From assembly GCF_030770395.1 (NCBI RefSeq), contig NZ_CP132480.1:5543671-5570517 (forward strand): 26,847 nucleotides of DNA, given 5' to 3'. Position 1 is the stretch's first letter. Each line of letters begins with the position of its first letter. Position numbers and translations under genes: made by a program. This document shows positions 7,899 through 15,162 of this stretch, one piece after another. A model generated the notes under the pieces. It had not been told where the DNA came from, made no database searches, and was given only the letters and a program-made list of their open reading frames with translations. This stretch comes from Telluria beijingensis (GTDB lineage Bacteria; Pseudomonadota; Gammaproteobacteria; Burkholderiales; Burkholderiaceae_D).

Positions 7899-7964
7899 GA
7901 TGTCCTTTCGGCAGGAAACAAAACGGTATTGTAGAGCAGGGGAGGCTGTCAGGCGGACAGGCAC

Positions 7965-7994
7965 GGCAAAAGACAGGAAGTCCTGTCTTTTGCC
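7965..7994. terminator. 14-bp perfect hairpin, probable terminator
   Basis: 7965-7978 is the exact reverse complement of 7981-7994, with a 2-base centre (in RNA probably a 12-bp stem with a slightly larger loop). It lies 71 bases beyond the stop of the small Ala/Lys-rich gene on the minus strand and before the dehydrogenase start. The T-rich part (CTTTT) is inside the stem and no U run follows, so it is not a textbook terminator. Confidence 0.5.
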
Positions 7995-8065
7995 TGGGAG
8001 CGGCGCGCGGGGCGCCGCGATATGGTGGGGCTCGAGCCGGCTTCTGTGAGGGCCCTGAGCGGGGA

Positions 8066-8347
8066 TTACTGCGACTTGGCGACGCTGTCCGCCTTCGCTT
8101 CAGCCTGGTCGGCCTTGGCTTCGGCTTTCTTCTCGGACGCCTTCGCTTCTGCCTTGGCCACGTCGGCCTTCGCTTCGGCGGTGGCCTTCTCTACCTTTTC
8201 ATCGGCCTTGGCGACTTCTTTTGCGTGCTTGGCGTCGGCCTGGGCGACGTCTTTGGCGACATGCGCGTCAGTGGTGGCGGCAGGCGTCTGGGCGAACACG
8301 GAAGTAGCGAACAGACCAGCGATCAGGGTAGCGGCGATTTTGCTCAT
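8066..8347 (-). CDS. Small Ala/Lys/Glu-rich exported protein, unknown function
   Basis: 93 residues. A signal peptide is visible (MSKIAATLIAGLFATSVFAQ, cleavage after VFA near residue 19). The mature part is almost entirely Ala, Lys, Glu and Asp in imperfect AEAKADxAKAEAKA repeats, predicted to form one long charged helix or coiled coil in the periplasm. No catalytic or metal motif is seen. ATG 8347 has AAAGGA about 10 bases upstream. It is monocistronic and divergent from ligD. Similar low-complexity exported proteins are common in Burkholderiales without a defined role. Confidence 0.75.
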   Translation of the reverse strand: MSKIAATLIAGLFATSVFAQTPAATTDAHVAKDVAQADAKHAKEVAKADEKVEKATAEAKADVAKAEAKASEKKAEAKADQAEAKADSVAKSQ

Positions 8348-8452
8348 GGTGTCATTCCTTTATAGTGGTTTGAAACTCGGTTGATCTCAGGTGGGGCTCC
8401 GTGGAGGTTTCCCGGTGTTACTGAGCAGATAACGGGGCCCGATACTGCCCAG

Positions 8453-8486
8453 TTGACGATAATTACATTCACTTACATTTATGACA
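8453..8486. promoter_or_regulatory. AT-rich divergent control region with phased TTACATT repeats
   Basis: TTACATT occurs at 8463-8469 and again at 8473-8479, a 10-bp period that places both copies on the same DNA face. TTGACG at 8453-8458 with ATTTAT 18 bp on could be a promoter for ligD. The AT-rich block stands out in otherwise GC-rich DNA between the small exported gene (-) and ligD (+). Direct repeats with this period are typical of response-regulator sites; no regulator can be named. Confidence 0.35.
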
Positions 8487-8573
8487 TCGGCCACGGTCAG
8501 CGTTCGCTGCCGTACAGTCCGGGGTCGATGGCGAGAATAGGCTGTGGACAATGCGTCTCCAGGAGCCATCGCC

Positions 8574-11129
8574 ATGCCGGATTTACTCAAGACCTATAAA
8601 GCCAAGCGCAACTTCTCGATCACGTCCGAGCCGGCCGAGGGCGGCACGCCGGGCGTGGATGCGCTGACCTTCGTCATTCAGAAACACTGGGCCAGCCGAC
8701 TCCACTACGATTTCCGGCTGGAGCTCGATGGCACCATGAAAAGCTGGGCAGTGCCGAAAGGCCCCAGCTACGACACGCACGACAAGCGCATGGCGGTGCA
8801 TGTCGAAGACCACCCGATCTCGTATTCCGATTTCGAAGGCACGATTCCAGCGAAGCAATATGGCGCCGGTAAGGTGATCATCTGGGACAAGGGCACGTGG
8901 GAGCCGCTGGAAGACCCGCACAAGGGGTTTGCCAAGGGCAGCATCAAGTTCGAGATGCACGGCCACAAGATGCACGGGCGCTGGACGCTGGTGCGAATGA
9001 AAACGCGCGGCAACGAGAAGCAGGAAGCCTGGCTCTTGATCAAGGAAAAGGACGAGTATGCGCGCTCGTCCGAGGAATTCTCGCTGGTCGACGAGATGCC
9101 GGACAGTGTCAAGCAGTTGCCGATGCCGAAGCGGGTGGAGCGCAAGATCGAGGCCTTGCGCGAAGAGGAGCAGGAAGGGAAAAAAGCGCCGGCGCCGAAG
9201 AAGCGCGCGGCGGCGAAGAAGGCGGCGCCGAAGCCCGCGACCGGCAAGGTCGCGCTGCCCGAGAAATTCTCGCCCGAGCTGGCCACCCTGGTCGACGCCC
9301 CGCCGCCCGACCCCGAGAAATGGGTGTTCGAGGTCAAGTTCGACGGCTACCGCATGCTGGCGCGCATCGAGGGTGGCGAGGCGCGCCTGATCACGCGCAA
9401 TGCCAACGACTGGACCGACAAGCTGCTGCCGCTCAAGCGCGAACTCGAGCGCATGAAGCTGCCGGACGGCTGGTACGACGGCGAGATCGTGGTCCACGAC
9501 GAGCACGGCAAGCCCGATTTCGGCAAGCTGCAACTGGCCTTCGACGGCAAGCAGGCCGACGCCATCGAGTTCTTCCTGTTCGATGTGCCGTATTTCGACG
9601 GCCATGACTTGCGCGAATTGCCGCTGGTCGAGCGCCGCGGCCTGCTGGAGCAGCTCCTCGCGAAGAAGAAATCGAAGCGGGTCCGCTTCTCGGCCGAATT
9701 CGGAAGCAATCCGGACGAGCTGGTGGTCGCCGCCTGCAAGATCGGCCTGGAAGGCGTGATCGGCAAGCGCCGCGACTCTCGCTATGTGTCGCGCCGCTCG
9801 CCCGAGTGGATCAAGCTCAAGTGCGGGCTGCGCCAGGAATTCGTCATTGGCGGCTTCACCGACCCGAAGGGCTCGCGCACCGGCATCGGTGCGCTCCTGC
9901 TGGGCACCTATGACGAGGACGGCGTGCTGCGCTACGCCGGCAATGTCGGCTCGGGCTTCAACCATTCCTCGCTGGCATCGATCGCCCAACAGCTGGAAAA
10001 GCTGCGCAGCGACGACAGCCCGTTTCCGCCGCGCGCGGTGCCCGGCCGCAAGCACCATTGGGTCAAGCCGGTGCTGGTGGCCGAAGTCAGCTTTTCTGAA
10101 TGGACCAGCGCCGGTGCGGTGCGCCACCCGGTATTCCAGGGCCTGCGCGACGACAAGCCCGCCAAGGGCGTCACCCGTGAAAAGGCCCAGCACATGACTG
10201 ACGTGGCAGCGAAAGAAGAGGAACCGGTGGCGGCGCCGGGCAAGCTGCCGGCGACCATGAAGATCACCAATGGCGACCGCGTGATCGACAAGGAAAGCGG
10301 TGCCACCAAGCTCGACCTGATTCGCTACTACGCGCTGGTCGGCGAACTGATGATGGAGCACCTGAAGGGGCGCCCGGTGTCGCTGGTGCGCGCGCCGGAG
10401 GGCGTGGGCGGCGAGCTGTTCTTCCAGAAGCATGCCGACGTGCGCAAGATGCCGGGCCTGCGCCATCTGGATCAGGCGCTCGATCCCGAGCATCCTCCGA
10501 TGCTGGAGGTGGCAGGCGTACAGGGCATCCTGTCGGCGGCGCAGTGGAACGTGGTCGAGATCCATACCCAGAATGCGCTCAAGGGCACGTATGACCGGCC
10601 GAACCGCATGGTGTTCGACCTCGACCCGGGTCAAGGCGTCGACTGGCCGGCGATGCAGGAGGCGGCCCAGTTGATGCACGCCTTCCTCGACGAGCTGGGC
10701 TTGCCGGCTTTTCTCAAGACCAGCGGCGGCAAGGGCTTGCACGTGGTGGTGCCGATCAAGGGCGGCCACGACTGGGACACGGTGAAGGGCTTCTCGCAGG
10801 CCATCGTGCACCATATGGCGGCCACCTTGCCTGACCGCTTCGCCTTCAAGAGCGGGCCGAAGAACCGCGTCGGCAAGATCTTCATCGACTACCTGCGCAA
10901 CGGGCAGGGGGCGACCACGGTCGCTGCGTGGTCGGCGCGGGTGCGGCCGGGGCTCGGCATCTCGGTGCCGCTGCGCTGGGAAGAGCTGGCGGGGCTGAAG
11001 TCGAGTACCCAGTGGACCGTGGCGAATGTGCACACGCGGCTGGACGAGGGGAATGCGCCGTGGGAGGGGTATGCGAAGGCGGCGAAGACGCTGACGAAGG
11101 CGATGAAGGTGCTGGGGTTCCAGCCCTGA
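8574..11129 (+). CDS. ligD: Multifunctional NHEJ DNA ligase D
   Basis: 851 residues. Joins double-strand breaks with Ku: end cleaning, gap filling and ATP-dependent ligation. Domain order is phosphoesterase-ligase-polymerase, as in Pseudomonas. Phosphoesterase ~30-175, with His38, His44 and Asp46 in HWASRLHYDFRLE. A basic Ala/Lys/Pro linker ~195-230. Ligase ~235-520, with catalytic Lys255 in EVKFDGYR and the later EGVIGKR and EWIKLK motifs. Primase-polymerase ~560-850, with Asp682 and Asp684 in VFDLDPG and KTSGGKGLHVVVPI. ATG 8574 was chosen because AGGAG ends eight bases upstream; an earlier in-frame ATG at 8544 lacks such a site. The Ku gene is 3 kb downstream on the other strand. A 960-bp minisatellite begins 11 bases after the stop, so the transcript probably runs into it. 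Confidence 0.96.
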   Translation: MPDLLKTYKAKRNFSITSEPAEGGTPGVDALTFVIQKHWASRLHYDFRLELDGTMKSWAVPKGPSYDTHDKRMAVHVEDHPISYSDFEGTIPAKQYGAGKVIIWDKGTWEPLEDPHKGFAKGSIKFEMHGHKMHGRWTLVRMKTRGNEKQEAWLLIKEKDEYARSSEEFSLVDEMPDSVKQLPMPKRVERKIEALREEEQEGKKAPAPKKRAAAKKAAPKPATGKVALPEKFSPELATLVDAPPPDPEKWVFEVKFDGYRMLARIEGGEARLITRNANDWTDKLLPLKRELERMKLPDGWYDGEIVVHDEHGKPDFGKLQLAFDGKQADAIEFFLFDVPYFDGHDLRELPLVERRGLLEQLLAKKKSKRVRFSAEFGSNPDELVVAACKIGLEGVIGKRRDSRYVSRRSPEWIKLKCGLRQEFVIGGFTDPKGSRTGIGALLLGTYDEDGVLRYAGNVGSGFNHSSLASIAQQLEKLRSDDSPFPPRAVPGRKHHWVKPVLVAEVSFSEWTSAGAVRHPVFQGLRDDKPAKGVTREKAQHMTDVAAKEEEPVAAPGKLPATMKITNGDRVIDKESGATKLDLIRYYALVGELMMEHLKGRPVSLVRAPEGVGGELFFQKHADVRKMPGLRHLDQALDPEHPPMLEVAGVQGILSAAQWNVVEIHTQNALKGTYDRPNRMVFDLDPGQGVDWPAMQEAAQLMHAFLDELGLPAFLKTSGGKGLHVVVPIKGGHDWDTVKGFSQAIVHHMAATLPDRFAFKSGPKNRVGKIFIDYLRNGQGATTVAAWSARVRPGLGISVPLRWEELAGLKSSTQWTVANVHTRLDEGNAPWEGYAKAAKTLTKAMKVLGFQP

Positions 11130-11140
11130 ACCGCACCCGC

Positions 11141-12100
11141 ATCACCACCGTCGCTCGCGCACCACCACCGTCGCTCGCGCACCACCACCGTCGCTCGCGC
11201 ACCACCACCGTCGCTCGCGCACCACCACCGTCGCTCGCGCACCACCACCGTCGCTCGCGCACCACCACCGTCGCTCGCGCACCACCACCGTCGCTCGCGC
11301 ACCACCACCGTCGCTCGCGCACCACCACCGTCGCTCGCGCACCACCACCGTCGCTCGCGCACCACCACCGTCGCTCGCGCACCACCACCGTCGCTCGCGC
11401 ACCACCACCGTCGCTCGCGCACCACCACCGTCGCTCGCGCACCACCACCGTCGCTCGCGCACCACCACCGTCGCTCGCGCACCACCACCGTCGCTCGCGC
11501 ACCACCACCGTCGCTCGCGCACCACCACCGTCGCTCGCGCACCACCACCGTCGCTCGCGCACCACCACCGTCGCTCGCGCACCACCACCGTCGCTCGCGC
11601 ACCACCACCGTCGCTCGCGCACCACCACCGTCGCTCGCGCACCACCACCGTCGCTCGCGCACCACCACCGTCGCTCGCGCACCACCACCGTCGCTCGCGC
11701 ACCACCACCGTCGCTCGCGCACCACCACCGTCGCTCGCGCACCACCACCGTCGCTCGCGCACCACCACCGTCGCTCGCGCACCACCACCGTCGCTCGCGC
11801 ACCACCACCGTCGCTCGCGCACCACCACCGTCGCTCGCGCACCACCACCGTCGCTCGCGCACCACCACCGTCGCTCGCGCACCACCACCGTCGCTCGCGC
11901 ACCACCACCGTCGCTCGCGCACCACCACCGTCGCTCGCGCACCACCACCGTCGCTCGCGCACCACCACCGTCGCTCGCGCACCACCACCGTCGCTCGCGC
12001 ACCACCACCGTCGCTCGCGCACCACCACCGTCGCTCGCGCACTACCACCGTCGCTCGCGCACTACCACCGTCGCTCGCGCACCACCACCGTCGCTCGCGC
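11141..12100. repeat. Minisatellite: 48 tandem copies of a 20-bp unit
   Basis: The unit is ACCACCACCGTCGCTCGCGC. There are 48 units without spacer; 44 consecutive ones (11161-12040) are identical. Variants are only at the edges: ATCACC at 11141, ACTACC at 12041 and 12061. The unit has no stop in any frame, so all six frames are open through the array. The last unit runs directly into the left arm of a palindromic element, whose arm contains most of the unit. It is not CRISPR, because there are no unique spacers. Confidence 0.98.
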
Positions 12101-12194
12101 GAAGGCGGGAGCCCAAGTTAGCTCACCGCCAGCTCCGTTCCGCGTAGGCGGCCACTCCAGGGACTTGGTCTCCCGCCTTCGCGGGAGCGACGGT
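12087..12194. repeat. REP-like palindromic element between ligD and catalase genes
   Basis: Left arm 12087-12118 and right arm 12163-12194 are inverted copies matching at 30 of 32 positions, around a 44-base centre that itself has a CCGCC/GGCGG pair. The right arm contains a perfect hairpin CTCCCGC-CTTC-GCGGGAG (12170-12187). In the left arm one C of that hairpin is G (CTCGCGC), weakening it. The core (CCCGCGAAGGCGGGAG) resembles dispersed palindromic repeats in other GC-rich proteobacteria. Lying between two convergent genes, it may also act as a bidirectional terminator. Confidence 0.85.
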
Positions 12195-12211
12195 AAAGCA
12201 TCTGCTGGCGT

Positions 12212-13675
12212 CTAGTCGACGTTACGCCCCAGTGGCTTGAGCGAGGCCCGCACGCCACGCCCGTAGGCAGGATCGGCCCGGTCGAAATGCCCCAACTGGC
12301 GCTGCAGGATGTCCTCGTCCACCTGGCTCAGTGGCCCGGCCAGGTTGTCGCACAGGTCCTGGCGTTCCTGCGGCGTCATCAGGCGGAACAGGTCGCCGGC
12401 CTGGGTGTAGTCGTCTTCCTGGCCGCGGAAGTCGAAGCGGCCGGCATTGCCGTCCAGTGCGAGTTCACGCTCGCCATGACCCATGCCGGTGGCCCCGGCG
12501 CCCACGCTGTCCAGGCGCTGGTAGTTGCGCGCCGCGCCGCCGCTGGCGATCGCCATCGCGCCGTCGCGCTGGTGGTTGTGGAAGGGGCAGCGCGGCGCGT
12601 TCACCGGCAGGTGCTGGTGGTTGGTGCCGACCCGGTACAGCTGGGCGTCGTGGTAGCCGAACAGGCGCCCCTGCAGCATCTTGTCGGGCGAGTAGCCCAG
12701 GCCCGGCACCACGTTCGCCGGCGAGAATGCGGCCTGCTCGACTTCGGCGTGGTAGTTCTCGGGATTGCGGTTCAGTTCCAGCACGCCCACCGGCTGCAGC
12801 GGGAAGTCGCCATGCGGCCAGACCTTGGTCAGGTCGAACGGGTTCCAGCCGGTGCGGGCGCTCCAGGCGTCCAGTTCCGCGGCGCTGGCCACCTGTACCT
12901 TGACGTCCCACTGCGGGAAGTCCTGCGTGGCGATCGCATTGAACAGGTCGCGCTGGGCGTAGTCGGGATCAAGGCCGGCGATGCGGGTGGCATCCGCCGC
13001 GCTCAGGTTCCTGATGCCCTGGCGGGTCTTGAAGTGCCATTTCACGTACACGCGCTGGCCCTGCTCATCGATCAGGCTATAGGCGTGGCTTCCGAAACCG
13101 TCCATGTGGCGGTAGCCGTCCGGCGTGCCCCGGTTCGAGAACAGGATCGTCACCTGGTGCAGGCTTTCCGGCGCATGGCTCCAGAAGTCGAACATCATGT
13201 TCGCCGACTTGAGGTTGGTCTGCGGATCGCGCTTCTGGGTATGGATGAAGTCAGGGAAGTTGATCGGGTCCTTGATGAAGAAGATCGGGGTGTTGTTGCC
13301 GACCAGGTCCCAGTTGCCTTCCTCGGTATAGAAGCGCAGGGCGAAGCCGCGCGGATCGCGCTCGGTGTCGGCGCTGCCCTTCTCGCCGCCGACGGTCGAG
13401 AAGCGCAGGAACACCGGGGTCTGCTTGCCGATGTGGGAAAACAGTTTTGCTGTCGTCAGGCCGCTGATGTCGTGGGTGACGGTGAAGCTGCCGTAGGCGC
13501 CCGAGCCCTTGGCGTGCACGACGCGCTCGGGGATGCGCTCGCGGTTGAAGTGCTGGAGCTTTTCGATCAGGTGGAAATCCTGCAGCAGCAGTGGACCGCG
13601 CGGGCCGGCGCTCAGCGAGTTCTGGTTGTCGGCGACCGGGATGCCGGAGGCGGTGGTCAGGCGGGGTTGGCTCAT
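12212..13675 (-). CDS. Monofunctional haem catalase, small-subunit type
   Basis: 487 residues, typical of small-subunit catalases, which convert hydrogen peroxide to water and oxygen. The distal His54 is in RVVHAKGSGAYG, Asn127 is in DLVGNNTP, and the haem-ligand Tyr341 is in RLFGYHDAQLYRVG with Arg337 nearby. NADPH-binding family features such as the HFKTRQGIRNL segment are present. No signal peptide, so it is cytoplasmic. ATG 13675 has GAGGAGT about eight bases upstream. It lies between the two halves of the NHEJ system and is convergent with ligD. Gene names vary in this family (katA/katE), so no symbol is given. Confidence 0.96.
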   Translation of the reverse strand: MSQPRLTTASGIPVADNQNSLSAGPRGPLLLQDFHLIEKLQHFNRERIPERVVHAKGSGAYGSFTVTHDISGLTTAKLFSHIGKQTPVFLRFSTVGGEKGSADTERDPRGFALRFYTEEGNWDLVGNNTPIFFIKDPINFPDFIHTQKRDPQTNLKSANMMFDFWSHAPESLHQVTILFSNRGTPDGYRHMDGFGSHAYSLIDEQGQRVYVKWHFKTRQGIRNLSAADATRIAGLDPDYAQRDLFNAIATQDFPQWDVKVQVASAAELDAWSARTGWNPFDLTKVWPHGDFPLQPVGVLELNRNPENYHAEVEQAAFSPANVVPGLGYSPDKMLQGRLFGYHDAQLYRVGTNHQHLPVNAPRCPFHNHQRDGAMAIASGGAARNYQRLDSVGAGATGMGHGERELALDGNAGRFDFRGQEDDYTQAGDLFRLMTPQERQDLCDNLAGPLSQVDEDILQRQLGHFDRADPAYGRGVRASLKPLGRNVD

Positions 13676-13759
13676 CGTGGACTCCTCATTGCGTTGTCAT
13701 CAATGAAGCAGATTCTACGGAGCAATCCTCACAAGGAAAAGCTAATTGATTTAATTATT

Positions 13760-13789
13760 ATGATAGGTTTTTACAATACTTCGATGCAA
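13760..13789 (-). promoter_or_regulatory. Candidate catalase promoter in an AT-rich block
   Basis: The stretch 13730-13790 is strikingly AT-rich. On the minus strand TTGCAT (13789-13784) and TATCAT (13765-13760) are 18 bp apart. Other pairings are possible. OxyR control would be usual for a catalase, but I cannot match a full OxyR site. Confidence 0.35.
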
Positions 13790-13793
13790 TAAG

Positions 13794-13823
13794 ATGCCGG
13801 GGGGGGGGCGCCACCCCCGGCAT
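13794..13823 (-). terminator. Hairpin with G10 tract abutting a stop codon
   Basis: A 10-bp stem (13794-13803 with 13814-13823) directly after the stop codon of the small membrane protein gene, followed on the minus strand by CTTATTGC. Ten consecutive G residues (13799-13808) form part of the stem and loop. It probably ends the SDR-Ku-membrane protein transcript. The weak U tract lowers confidence. Confidence 0.6.
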
Positions 13824-14057
13824 TCAATGACCATTCTTGAAGATACCCCGGATGTTCATTGCCATCAGCGCCACCTGCAGCGTGATCAGCGCCCAGGCCT
13901 CGTCATGCCAGCCCCACACGATCCACATCAGATTACTGAGGATGAACATCCAGAACCCGAACACCCGGCGTTCGGCGCGCTTGGAGCCGATCAGGAAGGC
14001 AGCGTACAGGCTGACTACCATGGCCGGCCACTGGAGCAGATCGATCAGTCCATCCAT
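13824..14057 (-). CDS. Small three-helix membrane protein, unknown function
   Basis: 77 residues from ATG 14057. Three hydrophobic helices are visible: LLQWPAMVVSLYAAFLIGS, VFGFWMFILSNLMWIVWGW and ALITLQVALMAMNIRGIF, separated by a basic loop (KRAERR) and an acidic one (HDE). Size and helix count recall single-bundle units such as SemiSWEET or half-PnuC proteins, but I see no diagnostic motif and do not assign one. A GTG at 14063 overlaps the Ku stop (GTGA) and is an alternative start; the ATG lies two bases past that stop with AAGG ten bases upstream. Either way it is translationally coupled to Ku and is the last gene of the operon. Confidence 0.75.
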   Translation of the reverse strand: MDGLIDLLQWPAMVVSLYAAFLIGSKRAERRVFGFWMFILSNLMWIVWGWHDEAWALITLQVALMAMNIRGIFKNGH

Positions 14058-14059
14058 CC

Positions 14060-15142
14060 TCACGCCGCCTTCTTGCGTGCGGGCGCCTTGGCGGTCGCCT
14101 TGGCCGGCGCCTTCCTGGCGGCTGCCTTCTTCGCGGCTGGTTTGGCGGCAACCTTGCTGGCCGTTGTGCGCGTGGACTTGGCGACGGTAGCGCCGGATCG
14201 GCTGCCGGACTTCGCGGGCGCCTTGCGTGCGCGCGGTGCGGCGTCCTCGTCGTCGTCCTCGTCGTCCGCAGGCTTGCGCGACTTGCGTGGCGGCGGATCG
14301 TCGTCATCGTCATCGTCGTCTTCCAGCGCCGCCAGCGCGGCCTTGGCCGGCTTCTTGCCCAGGCTGGCCTGGAGCAGGGCGACCAGGTCGATGACTTTCC
14401 CGCTCGTGCGCTTTTCTTTCTCGGGCTCGGGCTGGGTGATGGTCTTGGTCTGCTTGGCCTTGATCTTTTTCTTGACCAGGGCCAGCACGTCTTCGCGGTA
14501 GGTGTCGTGGTACTGCTCCGGTTTCCAGTCCTCGCTCATGCCCTCGACCAGCGCCATCGCCATCTTGAGTTCCTTGACGGTGACGGCGGCGCTCTTCGAA
14601 CTCGGCGACGGAATCTTGAGTTCGCCCGCGTCGCGCATCTCGTCCGGGTAGCGAAGGGTATTGAGCACGATGGTATCGCCGACGCAGACCAGCGCCGCCA
14701 GGTGCTGCTTGACGCGGATGACGACGCGCGCGATGCCGATCTTGCCTGCCTCGCGCAGGGTCTCGCGCAGCAGCGCATAGACCTTGGCGCCGCCCTTGCC
14801 GGGGGCGAGGTAGTAGGGCTGGTCATAGTAGATCAGCGGCACGTCCTCGGCATTCACGAAGGCCTGGATGTCGATGGTTTGTGTCGCTTCGACGTTGGCG
14901 CGGCGCAGGTCTTCGTCGGACAGCACGACGTATTCGCCGTCCTCATACTCGTAGCCCTTGACGATGTCGTCCCACGACACTTCCTTGCCATTGCCCTTGT
15001 TGTAGCGCTTGAAGCCGACCGGCGAAAAGTCGCGCCGGTCGAGCATGGTCAGGTCCAGCCCCTTGCTCTCGACCGCGGTGTACATATCGACCGGAATGTG
15101 GACCAGCCCGAAACTGATCGCCCCTTTCCACATGCTGCGCAT
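14060..15142 (-). CDS. ku: Ku DNA end-binding protein (NHEJ)
   Basis: 360 residues. The homodimer rings DNA ends at double-strand breaks and recruits LigD. The N terminus MRSMWKGAISFGLVHIPV is the Ku signature, and the Ku core runs to ~residue 260. The C-terminal ~100 residues are an extension: a run of eight Asp (~274-283), then a Lys/Ala/Pro-rich tail with PAKKAAARKAPAKA-like repeats ending ARKKAA. Such basic tails are known in some bacterial Ku proteins to affect DNA binding. ATG 15142 was chosen because AAGGAG lies 7 bases upstream; the ATG at 15148 is only one base from it. It follows the SDR gene by 20 bases and precedes the small membrane protein gene without a gap. Confidence 0.96.
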   Translation of the reverse strand: MRSMWKGAISFGLVHIPVDMYTAVESKGLDLTMLDRRDFSPVGFKRYNKGNGKEVSWDDIVKGYEYEDGEYVVLSDEDLRRANVEATQTIDIQAFVNAEDVPLIYYDQPYYLAPGKGGAKVYALLRETLREAGKIGIARVVIRVKQHLAALVCVGDTIVLNTLRYPDEMRDAGELKIPSPSSKSAAVTVKELKMAMALVEGMSEDWKPEQYHDTYREDVLALVKKKIKAKQTKTITQPEPEKEKRTSGKVIDLVALLQASLGKKPAKAALAALEDDDDDDDDPPPRKSRKPADDEDDDEDAAPRARKAPAKSGSRSGATVAKSTRTTASKVAAKPAAKKAAARKAPAKATAKAPARKKAA

Positions 15143-15162
15143 GGCCATTCTCCTTTCGCCTG

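Noticed and set aside
8583..11033. 816-codon minus-strand frame opposite ligD
   Set aside because: Antisense shadow; the LigD motifs are all on the plus strand.
10882..12048. Long minus-strand frames (380-388 codons) and a plus-strand frame (928-12121 region, 397 codons) across the minisatellite
   Set aside because: They are open only because the 20-bp unit lacks stops in every frame; no ribosome site or family similarity, and they overlap the real ligD 3' end.
11141..12100. CRISPR array
   Set aside because: The repeat is contiguous with no unique spacers, and no cas gene is nearby.
13730..13790. OxyR binding site before the catalase gene
   Set aside because: The AT-rich block has partial half-site matches only; the four-part ATAG/CTAT spacing could not be fitted.
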